Assembly (NCBI RefSeq): GCF_910592395.1
Contig: NC_088310.1
Coordinates: 6,455,501-6,519,500, forward strand
Origin: Lineus longissimus
Lineage: Eukaryota > Nemertea > Pilidiophora > Heteronemertea > Lineidae
DNA: 64,000 nt
Direction: 5' to 3'
This document shows, piece after piece, positions 31,201-42,800 of the stretch (its first letter is position 1; each line of letters begins with the position of its first letter). Under the pieces are notes generated by a model. It did no database searches. It was not told the DNA's origin and worked only from the letters and a program-made list of their open reading frames with translations. The position numbers were made by a program, and so were the translations under genes.

Positions 31201-34200
31201 GTGGGGTTAGTGTGAGAAGACATACATCAACACAGGTGAGTGAGTTACAAATGTCCTTAACGACACTTTAATACTGAACGTCCACACACTCTTAATCAAT
31301 GTTTTTGAGCTTTTAAAATGTTGTAATGCTTCTTTGGTTGGCTGTATCACAAATATATATAGAAAATGTCCTGACGAATGTGAGGTTGAAACATGGATGA
31401 TATTTCATCCAGAGAATTTCTGGTTTTGGTCAACCTAGTCTGTACCTACCATTGTCTGATCCTTCATCATCTGACTTCTGGGGAGTCCTTGGTCTCAGGC
31501 GCTCACTGAAACATGCAGATTACTTGATACATTATTTTTCGTGTACATATATCTGGAAAAACATGTCAGCAACACTTAGGATGTCACTCCTCAAAGGAAA
31601 ACTTGTTGTAACAATGTGTCCACATGCCCCATTTTTAGAAAGTAAAGTTTACAACAGGTAATCCTTATTCTTTCTCAATATCTCCTCTGTACTTGTAACC
31701 TTTTTCGGTGCAAGAGTGATTCTCCAAATTTACCCCCTTTTTCACTTTTTCCGGGAAATAAACTCAAAATGACCCCCTTCCCAGAGGAAATTACGAATGC
31801 AAATGGGGCCCCTGAGGTATCTCACTTGGGGGATGGGGTGGAAGACCTTTGTTGAAATTCAACCTGTGCAACTGCAATTCAAAATATTCACACAACACAT
31901 AAGGTGTGGTTATTTCACATCAGTCGACAGTACAAACACTAATCAAAACTACCAGTAAGATCTTTTTACAGAGTATGGACGACCTCAACACTCATTTTAT
32001 TTGTTAGATTGCAATAAAAATATTTACAAACTATTGGAAAGCATTACATTTTGTGCCATCATACAATACCCTAAAGGGAAACCCAAATTAGGCACTCGCA
32101 AAATACTGTTATTTCAAGCATTATGCAAATAAAGTATTACCCCGAAATGCCTGACCCAAATGGTCCCAATGGATCAATTTCAACATCGTCAAATCTGATT
32201 TGTTGTAAGAAAAACAGAGTTCAAAACTTGTCATTCAAACATGTACATGTGGGTCACACTCACAGAAAAAAAAATTATCAGGGAATATGATTATGAAATG
32301 GATTCTTTTTTTGTCAAATGAACGAGACTTCCCAACATGAGACCTCCAAGGACGATGTTTCATCACAAACAGAACTCACTAAGTAAAAGATAAAGCTAAT
32401 CCACTCTTGACATGATCTGCTATAGTTCCTGGCACTTGCGCTGGGTTTTCCATTAAAGCCCACCATAAATAGTTCGAAACATCATGAATAAACCATTAGC
32501 CTAAGACACACACTTTTTCGCAAAGGTACCTGTCTCAAAGTTATGTTAAGAAGCTACTAGTTCTAGAAGTCAATGAGCGCAAAGCTACAATTTAGTTCAT
32601 CTGATGTCAATTTCACCAGCACCCTCTACCAAGACAGGTCTGATTTAGTACCTTATCTCTCCTCCAGGTGGAGACTGGCTCTCATGTTTTTCAATATCGC
32701 CCATTGCAAGTCTAGAACAACAATTTACTTGTTAACAAAAGTCCTCTGCCAAATATATCAGCCATATTGCAGAACTTGTAGAGGCATTTAACTCAATGTC
32801 AGTCTAAGCATTTGAAGTCATCCACATTTGTTGTCATTTAAAACAGCTTCTAGGCTATCATGATAAATTTCCTAGCACTGGCAGCGAAAATAGTCAGCAT
32901 TCATCAAAATTTATCAATATGCCACACAAACAGAATTTATTGCCTTTAAAGCATGGTTTTGATGCATTAAAGAAATAAAATGAAAGAACAAAAAAATTAC
33001 ATTTTCACTGGAAAAGTGACCCACCATGTAAAAGTACGGTTCACCTTATTAGCATAAATTGTAGAATTGAAATCTGACAGGGAACTTGACACGCACTTCG
33101 GCAGTTGCATATCATAATCATGACTTTTCCAATTGAGAAAAACAATAAAAAGGTATAAAACGTCTTAGTCCCTTTTTACATAGTGGGTCAAACATAATGA
33201 TAAAATCTCCAATCTCAATATTTTCCTTCGAACCTTGGAGGAGAAAGCAAGTAAGTGCTTCTCGGGCTGTCAAATATTCTAAATAGAAACGTGCAATTTA
33301 TTAAGAAACAAATACAGCAGCAAGGAGACAACACTGATGACGATTGAGAACGACCTTCACTCAGATACAATATCATGGCAACAGAAGTCGATCAATGACT
33401 TGATCTAGTCCGTACACAAATAACTTAACCACTCAGTCGTAGGGCAAAGTGACCTTGCGGACATGATGGCCTGACAAATATCTTTCAACATCAGCTGTAT
33501 CGCGAAGACTGACAGTTTTCACTCCAAATTAAATTTTGATATCAATCAAAGACCAAGTAGCTTAATCTGAGTGAACTATGAAAGGCAGAATGATAACTGA
33601 ATAAAGTACTCACTCTTCCATTTCTTCTCCCACTCTCCTCCTGAAAAACACATTGTAAAATGAAATGAAATCAAAGTTCTTATAGTACTTTCTAATGTTA
33701 TGCAACTGTACTGTCAAACACCACACAGCTTCACGGTGTCAGGACAATGTCCAAATGAAAGGAAGTTGGATGACTTCGATGGGCAGTGCCCCAAAGGAGG
33801 GATGTAATTGCACTGGTGGCGCCATAGTCTTCATAGTTACCAGATGGCGATGATGATGATTGTACTGTCTCAAAGCACTTTACAGTCATTCCCCAGCCTA
33901 ATCAAGAAACCTTTCTGCAGAAACCAAGGGGCCATGAACCCATGACTTGGTGATATTTTTTAAGATGATGGAAGGACAAGCATTCGTGAGAATGTAATGG
34001 CTGGACCCAGAACTTACCGCGCTGACCTTGGTGCTGATGCAGTTGCATTGGATTCTTCTCCCCATCCACCTCGCTTGGACGGCTTTGGTGGCATATCACC
34101 CTGAAATGGAGACAATAGCATGAGGCTAGCTCGTCGTTATAATCTTTCTGTGTATGGAAAGCGGGCCTGAATATTCAACAGACGACAAACCAGTAGGAGA

Positions 34201-36855
34201 TTGCGCTTATTAGTCCCTTCTTCCGTTGGAAAGGAAGAGTATACATAGCTTTTCACTGAGACAGAGTCCCCTGGCACCAAGCACATGTACATTGTACAAG
34301 GAATATTTGTCCCACCCAGAGCACTTGGCATTCAAAGCAAAAGTGACTTGCCCCAGGTCACAAGTGATGTCTCAGGTTTCGAGCCTACTTTGGATTACAA
34401 GTCCATACGTGTCTGTTTTTGGTTACTGAGCAAAACTGTCTGATTGAAATATACTTACTGATCTTGGTGGTCTGACATCATTGCCTGTCGCCAAGTGTTC
34501 GCCATTTCCTTCATGCGATTCCCCCGCAGCAGGTTGGCCCCGGGCGCGTCGACCCTTTTTAGCGCTCTGAAATCATTTATAAAGGATATGTTTTACATGG
34601 AGAAAGTATTTGGTATCCAAGTTATAGTGTTTTTGAATCCTGGCACAAGCTGTAAACATTAACAAAGTCAATTTCATTAAATTCATGGAGCATGCAGTTA
34701 AGAGTACCATATAGAGTAACTACTGGATGAACTGGGTGTTCTAACAGTCACTAACATTCTGTCTATTACACTGTTACAGAATGGCATGCATCTATTAGAT
34801 GGAGAGATAATAAACAATAAGCTTAGAATTCAGATTCACTACAAATGGCTCCGAAAACACACCAACTGACATGAGTCCTCTTGCTGAACTCTGCAACAGG
34901 TGATAACTATCAACATCTTGGCTACAACAGCCAAAAAATGTTGTTCTGTTATTTAGAATTGTTTCAAGTCAACATGAAACAGTCATACTATTACAGAAAA
35001 CCACAGCATCTATCAAACATAAACAGAATAGAACATTCTACTCTAAACATCAATGTAACTACAACATCTGTACTAAAGCCAAGACATTCAAACTTTGCCG
35101 CTATCAGGAAAGGGCAACATTACCCAGTTTCTTTCCTCTTCCTTTATAATCCTGAGAGTCGTGAGAGATAGGGCCGTTGCTGATAAGATGCCTGACATTG
35201 TGAATTATTAACGGGTAACCTGATGACCACCTTTGACTAGTGTACAGGTTACTAAGACTGATAGTTTCTTCAAGTTTTAAAATTCACTACCCAAATTCAG
35301 CAAATGGAAAAAAGGCACTCTCTCAGAATGAAAAGATTGTCATCTCCCAATACATCAACCCCGGGTAACTGTCATGGTATGATATATCTTAAATGGATTG
35401 AATATAAAAACATTGCGAAGTCTGGGTGTACATCTACAGTGCGTCAGACACTGTTCTAACTCAAAGGACGATGATCACATGTAAATCCCAAATGACCCAG
35501 TGGCAGCATTATCATCGTCTGCACAGCCTATTTGAAGAAAGGCCTAGTCGAGAATTTTTTGTCGGACTTGAAATCTTTCTGTGGTTGGCAGCAATAATAG
35601 CCTTCAGTTATTTAATTCATATATTCACTCATTCATCAAACTATTAGGATTAGTTATGAGCGTGTGACTGTGAATTGCTTCTTTAGCAAAAACAATATTT
35701 CACAACAGGAAAGCACATTCACCAGGACTAGCAAAACACATTTCAAGTACCTGACTCTGAAGGTGCCCACGCTAGCAAGGAGAGAAACAAATGAAAGTGG
35801 CTAAATATTCAGTGTATGCTAACATATTTACAAGAGTGTGGCTACAAAATGTACGATCATCCATCTACTAATAGTACACACAGATTTGGACATCTACGCA
35901 TTCGAAAATAATATAGCGAGGCAACAGACCTCCATCCTCCCATAGGAGGCTTTTGCATCATCTCAAAATACACCTTGTATGAGTCTATAGTATTCTGATC
36001 AACACAGCATCCATCATAAGCGTTTGTATGAGTGTATTTCAGAAACCATCAAAAGGCTTGATATGGGAGGACGGAGAACTCAAATCACACCATGGTTATA
36101 AAAACTACTGTGATGTTGCATAGCCAGTCCAATGTCAATGCAATCAACATTTTGTCATGTCAGATTTGGGAAACTGATTGCAACACTGCCGCATCATTTC
36201 ATTAACACTGAGTTGGCTTTGACACTGACTGGGGGTGGTTCATTTAGTACGTACGCAGCAAAGGGAAAGATACTTTGCTTGCAAATTTGAATCTTTTTAT
36301 CATGCAACATGACAACATCAACTGTTGCACTGACTACACAATCTCTTAGTCTTAGCGTACATATGCAAGATGGAGTCAGGGCTCCAGTGTTTGTGGTTTC
36401 TATGCCTACAAGGCTTAGGGGGGAGTGAGTACTGAAAATTCAGAAAATTGCATCTACGTACTAAATGAACAGTCCCCTATAAACATGACTGCCTGTGCTA
36501 CAAGAAATCTAACATTCTGCAAAGAATAGCATGGTGTAATCAGCTTGGAGTTTGCTCATTATCTGTTTCACAAAGAGGGAAAGTTATGGTTGGAAGATGG
36601 AACTGAAATTCAAATTAAAAGCGGTTAAGGGTTAATAAAATCACCAAATCTAACGTGAAACTGTGGTTAAATTGAAAAGTTAGTGTGATATCAGATGATG
36701 CCCCAGCTTACAGCTCCGGTTCTAGTCGTCGCTGCAACGTCTGTTTCCAATTCAAGGTCATCTGGTTCCTCTGCCTTTCCAAGGTCAAACGTCTTCTCTT
36801 CTTCGATGACAGCAGGATCGGACTGAGCTTGTGCTCTACGCCCCCTTTTGGCACT
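28259..36855 (-). CDS. IFT43: Intraflagellar transport protein 43, first exon missing
   Basis: Subunit of the IFT-A complex for retrograde transport in cilia. Exons from the 5' side on the minus strand: 36855-36712, 34566-34459, 34100-34018, 33640-33614 (27 nt), 31505-31450, 30684-30637, 29440-29368, 28858-28720, 28378-28259 (stop at 28259-28261). All junctions keep frame, giving 265 residues plus a missing N-terminus. Family landmarks are [60 protein letters not shown] and [19 protein letters not shown], matching vertebrate IFT43 in order. The first two exons both begin with a SAK[RK]GRRA motif. The small acidic exons at 30637 and 31450 are supported by phase and by donor and acceptor sites. 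No first exon carrying a start Met was found between 36856 and 39807. Confidence 0.92.
28544..28603 (-). CDS. IFT43: Possible alternative terminal exon of IFT43
   Basis: After a TTTATAG acceptor, a 20-codon phase-0 frame reads [19 protein letters not shown] then TAA. It would follow the exon ending SEVIE and replace the conserved WDWD C-terminus. The acceptor has a weak pyrimidine tract, and there is no other support. Confidence 0.25.
   Translation of the reverse strand, partial: VEMLTQKEWELVLQDDRMD
34325..34400. repeat. SINE-like fragment in an IFT43 intron
   Basis: GTGACTTGCCCCAGGTCACA followed by GGTTTCGAGCCT resembles the tail of tRNA-derived SINEs common in invertebrates. Only a fragment is visible. 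Confidence 0.3.
34459..34566 (-). CDS. IFT43: IFT43 exon with SAKKGRRAR motif (duplicate 2)
   Basis: A 108-nt phase 0-0 exon (36 codons) between TTTCAG and GTAAGT. It begins [20 protein letters not shown]. Because both copies are phase 0-0, either one or both may be included without a frame change. Confidence 0.8.
36712..36855 (-). CDS. IFT43: IFT43 exon with SAKRGRRAQ motif (duplicate 1)
   Basis: A 144-nt phase 0-0 exon (48 codons) between CACAG and GTAAGC. It begins [14 protein letters not shown] and continues with an acidic stretch ([20 protein letters not shown]). Its start matches vertebrate RAKMGRRAQQES. It pairs with the exon at 34459-34566. Confidence 0.8.
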
Positions 36856-37892
36856 CTGTGGAATGGTTGATTAGTAGACATCAGTCACAAATGCACTTGA
36901 TACATGCAGCATGCAACAACAATCATACATTGACGGGATGGGATAGATTTACAAAGACTTCTGACTGTCACTGTCAGATGAACATATATGTCATTATGTT
37001 TTTGAAGCTGAATCCACAAATAAAATGTCAAAAACAAAAAGTCAAATACTTACAGTAACATTGGTACATACTTTAGGTATACACATGCAAAATTTACCAT
37101 ATTTGTGGGAGAACTGATACTGACACCAATAGTAACAAGAGGCCCAAGGGCCTGGCGCTCAGCTGAAATATATGAACATGGAAAGTACCCGATAGATCTC
37201 TTTCAACCTCAGTTTTGTCAATATATCAGGCAAACATACCAAAGTAAAAAGACTTTTAAATGGTGACAAATATGCCACTTATTAGTCAAATCTAAGTGCC
37301 TGAGCCAGGCTGACCTTGAAAAGTAGGTCAAATAGAAAGCCCATGTGATATCATGTAAAGGAGACTTATTGTACACCAACCATAAAATTCATGTCACTCT
37401 GGATACAGCAAAGGCTTTAAAATAGAAAAAAAACACCAAGATGGCCGCCCACCAAATTATTCAAAAAAGTAAAGAAAATGTATTTACAAGTGAAAAAAGT
37501 AAAAATTTAAAAAAAAAAAATTGACCCGAAGTGGGATTGGAACCCACAACCTTCAGAGTCATACAAGAGCGGGAAATTCAAATCAAGCTTAAACTAGGTC
37601 AACACAGATTTTGGCTTAGTAACGCCAACTGGTAGTATCAATCAAAACTACTCTTAGTAGTTTCAAGACCTACATGCATGCGGTCCTTTTCAACTTTATT
37701 TCAAGCTTCTATCTGCTTGAATAAAGCGCCAAAAAATTGTTTTGTGATTTAGGCTTTTTGCCCCCTGGTGGCCAAACTGTTAATCCTGCCGGACCCACAC
37801 TTGGTCTATTCAGGAGTCCTGAAGGGTCTAAATGGCTTATAGGGAAAATCTATCGCCTATCCGCCATAGTTTTGAAACGTGCCTGTTTAACG

Positions 37893-37923
<31 letters not shown>

Positions 37924-39807
37924 GGACATTCATTCTACCATTTACTCATATGAATAGCTCAGCTTGTCAGCTGAGCTAAAAATGTGTCAGTTGAGTAACC
38001 AACTCATCAAAATTGGCTGAATTTTAGTATTCTACCCAGCTGCCATGGACAGTACAGAGATTAACTCATTGCAAATTGCTTTAGTTTAAAGAAAATAATC
38101 AACCGTGATCCAGTCTCTTGTCTGTCAATATTTCTAGTACACATGCACTGCATGCAGGCCATGAAAACTTAACAGTGATGGAGTTCGTCTCCTGTTTCAG
38201 CTTTTATCCTTGAATATATAAGAATTAGGTGAGACCTACTACGTTTGTGAAGCAAGAAGGGGTGAATTAAATCTAAAATTTATGCACTGTGGTCTAAACA
38301 TTGGACTGGTAAGATTTTTAAAAGTCACGATTCGCCATTATTACCACAGTCCAGCGATATGCCTAAAATGTATTGAAATTATCATTGTGTTGCACAAAAA
38401 TGATAGCGATGTACACCACAAGAGAGTTCTTGGAGCAGACTACTGACTGTCTGTAGAGAGTGGAGAGGAGAAGCGAACGGAATAATTCATCATCAAGGTC
38501 TTTATAAAAATAGTTCGAAACATTTCGCAGCCAGATGTTCCCTCATCCTGGCACCAGTGGTTTTCAATACACTCCGCCTCAGCTCTCGATCAAAAACCAT
38601 GTTTGCAACATATCTTTTTCTGAGGTCCATCATCCATGTCATCATGTAGCCTTTCTGTAACACCCTGTAGGCTGTGTAAGTTTTACCTGTATTTTTCATT
38701 ATTGGGTTTTTATTTTGCTGAAAAAGAGATGCAAGGAATGAAGAAGGAAATATTCAACCATACCCTTGCTTTGGAGTTGTATTCTAAATCGTCATCCATT
38801 CTATTAAAACTGATATGATACGCGAATCAAAAGAGATTTGCAAGAAAAAGGAGAGATAAAACTTCTGAAATTGTTTACTGTCACTCGAGATTCCTCGCCG
38901 GGTCAAGGTCACTTCAGGATGTGGATTTTTTAATATTAAAAATCTAAGCTACAAGGCACAACATGCAATAAAATATTGAGTTTAATATTCAAATACATGA
39001 AAATATACTTTTTAATCCCACAATATGCTTTATCGCGCCATAAAATGGAATAAACTAGAAAGTACTTTCTTTTGTTTTTCTCGATACACTCCAGTTTCGG
39101 AGGTTCAAAAGTCGGGCAACTGTTTACCTGTGATACCAACATTTTCATATTTTTACAAATTTTGTCCAGTTTTAGCATCATTTTACTACATTTTCCTCTA
39201 ACCAACATAAAATGAGCATTATATCGACATCCTCAATTACTGAACTGCCAGGAATTCAAACTGCCATCTCTCATCTGCAAGATTTGAGTTAGTAGGAGCT
39301 TCTTGAGCCTTGACTTTCTTTATTTTATCTTTGGTTTGCCTGTCATTGCGGCGGATTGCCTGTTTAGTTTAGTGTTTGTCCAGTCCAGCCACTTCCACTA
39401 GCCAGCCATAGGCTGCATGCATATAGATTTGAATGAACCCATGTCAAAGCGTTCTTTTTTTGAGAATTCTTACATTTCTAGAACTAAGCACAAACTCGGT
39501 GAATTCACTGACAGTGTGGGTGTCACTTATATAGTGACACTGTCTTCAGTTCAATATTCGACAGTTGAGTTATGGCCCAGTGCTGGCCTGTAAACTCTGA
39601 GTTTTCCCAATATATTTTGCACAGAAATCATGAAATGGTCACGGTGCAGTGTCAGTGTGGCTGAGGGGCATTATTTGTACCATGTGTATACTTAAACATC
39701 GGCGGCAGTCCTGATGTTGGCAATTTTTTTTCTGGTTTAGAACAGTCGATGCCAGTGGGAGTGCAGTCACATCAATAATTTTCATCAACCTTTCCGTTTT
39801 TGTTCAG
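36856..39807. other. Divergent interval between IFT43 and the CCDC175-like gene
   Basis: The two genes point away from each other, so both promoters and both unseen first exons should lie here or at its edges. I see no convincing start-bearing exon on either strand. The interval contains the repeat element at 37137-37985. An open frame at 38502-38699 on the minus strand matches nothing I recognise. Confidence 0.6.
37137..37985. mobile_element. Composite dispersed repeat with tRNA-like module and GACA tract
   Basis: The left end GAGGCCCAAGGGCCTGGCGC is followed by CTCAGCTGA. The right end is CAGCTTGTCAGCTGAGCTAA, giving short inverted matches at the ends. A minus-strand B-box-like motif (GGGTTCCAATCCC) sits near 37535. 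A (GACA)n run lies at 37893-37924. No protein-coding sequence was found. The class is uncertain: a SINE-containing or non-autonomous element. Confidence 0.5.
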
Positions 39808-42800
39808 GGGAGCGCATGAAAAAAGAAGAGTTTGGATTTAAGGATCATGACACTGATAATATTGATGTTATCATTGAAAGTATCCAGGATCTGGTATGTA
39901 TCCTACTCCAGAAAATAATAAAATAAAATAAATTAATGATACTGAGTTGTCAGTCTTGGTTTAAACATATTTGGATACTACTGAATTTGTCCTTGGACAA
40001 AATGACTTACTAATTTGAAAACAAATTCACCTATCAAACAATATTTTTGTTCATTCATCTTTCTGTCTTGTTATCTTTTTACAGGAAAATGAAAGACTCC
40101 ATTCGCATGATCTCCTTGAGACGGAAACAATCAAGGCCAGCATCCTACGACATAAGTTGCTGTACTTCCCTGATGAGGTCAAGAGAGAAATCACTGGTAA
40201 GTATCTATATAATAATACTGGAAGGGGGACGAATAAAGTCACACTTAGAGGCGTTGGATTGCCTTGAAATTTTGCATGAATTGTGGTGACACCTTACCCT
40301 GATGCAACGTCTTGGTTTTGTTCAAAAATTTACTTCAGTGGAGCAGTAATGAGGGATTTTTAATCGGACACTGTCAATTCTCCTTACCACTTATTGCTGT
40401 TAAATTATGCAGGGGCTTAATCAATTATCTGCACTCCCTCTGGGGTGAATAACATTACCTTTTGAACAGCTGGCTGTGGGGGATGATTGGAACAGCCGGT
40501 ATACCTGCTGACCTGCTGAACCCAGGTTAATGTTATTCTCAATCCACGATTTCGCGGGAAATGAAATTGTAAACAAACGCATGTGTGCAGTTCAAATGTA
40601 AACAAAAATGTATTTTTGGTACTTTGGTTGCTGGACTTGGGTTTTCCCGCAGTTAGGAGCTGGGGTCAAATTGATGGTCTATTGTTTATGGGTGCTGTTT
40701 TAGTCAGAGCTAGCCCTTGATTATGAAGGAATTTTCAAATGAAGGTTACCATGGTCTGTTTATGTGCTCACCACAGCTTTCAATACTTGATGTATCTGAA
40801 GAGGCACGCTGAACCTGACATGGCCTTATCAAGGAGCTGCTCACGATGCTGAACTTCTAGCTTGCCTGTCGACGAAGTGCCTTGCCCGAGACATTTGGAA
40901 GCCGACATGTGAAGGCCTATCTGAGTTCTTCTTCTTCTCCGTATAAAAAGGGGCATATTGCTGACTAAGGAACGAGGCATATTGAAATTGCCTCATCATC
41001 TCTATCGGACCAATTGATACACTTTTTATGCACACATACAGCACGCCACAGCTAGGTCCGAGTTTGTGGACAAATGGTTTGTTTAATTTGCCTCTTCAAT
41101 ATTGCTCCTTTGATATTGCATTAGATTTTCATTGCAATTCAATCTATTCAAGATATAGCCCATTTGAACCTGCCTGCGCCACGGGTATAATGCTAGTAAA
41201 TACTATAATCATGAATACTGTAGGCCTACAAGTATATTTAAAAAATGACTACCCAATATACTTAAATGACTCATTTTAATGATAACAATGCTTGTTTTAC
41301 AGCTGCTGTAAACTCTTCCCGTGATTCCAATGCTGCCGAACTAAAACGACTTCAAGATGAACTCAATGCCATCAATGAAAAGATTGACTTCTGTGAAACG
41401 AGGGTCGATGATCTGGACTCGGAAAATTCTAAACTTCAGTATGTATGATATGCAATTCTTCTAATAAAAAGACAGAAAATTCTCACTAAAGGACACTTCT
41501 TGAATTAATGCAACTGTAACCTTGATTATGTTTGCTATCTTTTATCAATGACCTAGCAGTCCACACAGTATTGTTAATTTCTCAGCACCTTTTTGGCATC
41601 CTGAGGAAATCGGGTTAAAGTTCGCTTCTCCGGTTCTGCACAAAAACCCCTGAGACATTACCCATCATTTGCTGAATTTCTAGTGGAGGAAATGGTACAA
41701 CTCACTCTGTTATTATTTCTTAAAATAAATCTAATGATTTCACTGAATCAACTTTTATATCTTTTCATGTCTATTTCAGCCCAGAGCGAGATAATGTACG
41801 GCGGAAACATGAGGAGGTTATTGCCCAATTGAATCATCGAATGGCTGAAAAAGCCAGCAAGCAAATCATGTTGAATGAAACTAGAGACAGATTAAGAGAA
41901 ACTAATCAGAGGGTTAGTTTTCAATTCTATTAAGTTGGTTCAATTTCCTGCATCAAGGGTAATAAGCTTACATCACATGAATAAAAGTAAAACCCTTATC
42001 CTTCTATCCATGATCCATGATCCTTTTAGAAAATTTAAATCTTGTGTTCACATGCACCATTAGAATAAGGATGGAACTCTTGTAAAATTGAGTTGGCAAA
42101 TACCTATGTATTTAAACTTGGCACAGTCATTTGATAAAAGTATTTGTCCAAATTAGACACATAAAGTGTCATAAAAAAAGTCATCATCCTACTGGGATGT
42201 GATGCCATACATTCAAATGAGTGAAATAAAAATCTCTTTAATTTGACCAATCACTGCCTCAGGCCGAAAATAGCGATTATTTATCTACGTTAATTCACAA
42301 ATCCTTTTTTCATCATGAGTTTCTTTCAACCTTTAGGATTCTTTTACAAAACAATGTCGAAACTTTTCTTATTCTATTTACATTACGAATTTCAGATTGT
42401 GGATCTTGAAGAAGGAATCATACATTTGAAGGAAGACCTGATACAAGAAAGACAAGATCACAGGACAGAAAAGAAAAGACTCAAGAAAGCAATCGTAAGT
42501 TGGACTAATTGAACCCAATTTCATTCTCTGATCAACAAGTAATCTTTTGGACCAGAAGTGCAATATTTACTTTGACAAATCGCTATACAAGTGTTTGATA
42601 ATTAGTGCAAAGTGATCAAGACCCCTTCGATGCAAGATTGTTGAAGGACCTCTTTGGACCTTAGGTTCGTTTCTATAATGAGGTCAGTAAGTGAGAGGTA
42701 CTGATTGAAGAAACTTTCTCTAATTTTAGACATTTTAAATTTGTAGGCAGACACATCCAAGAAGACAAAAGATCAGAAAGATATAAATATTGAGAAGAAA

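Noticed and set aside
35759-35764. 6-nt candidate IFT43 microexon (Ser-Gln) between TTCAG and GTACTT
   Set aside because: Splice-site strings of this kind occur often by chance and there is no homology support.
38502-38699. Minus-strand frame considered as the missing IFT43 first exon
   Set aside because: It lacks the acidic LDLDEE-type N-terminus of the family and has no donor in the needed phase.
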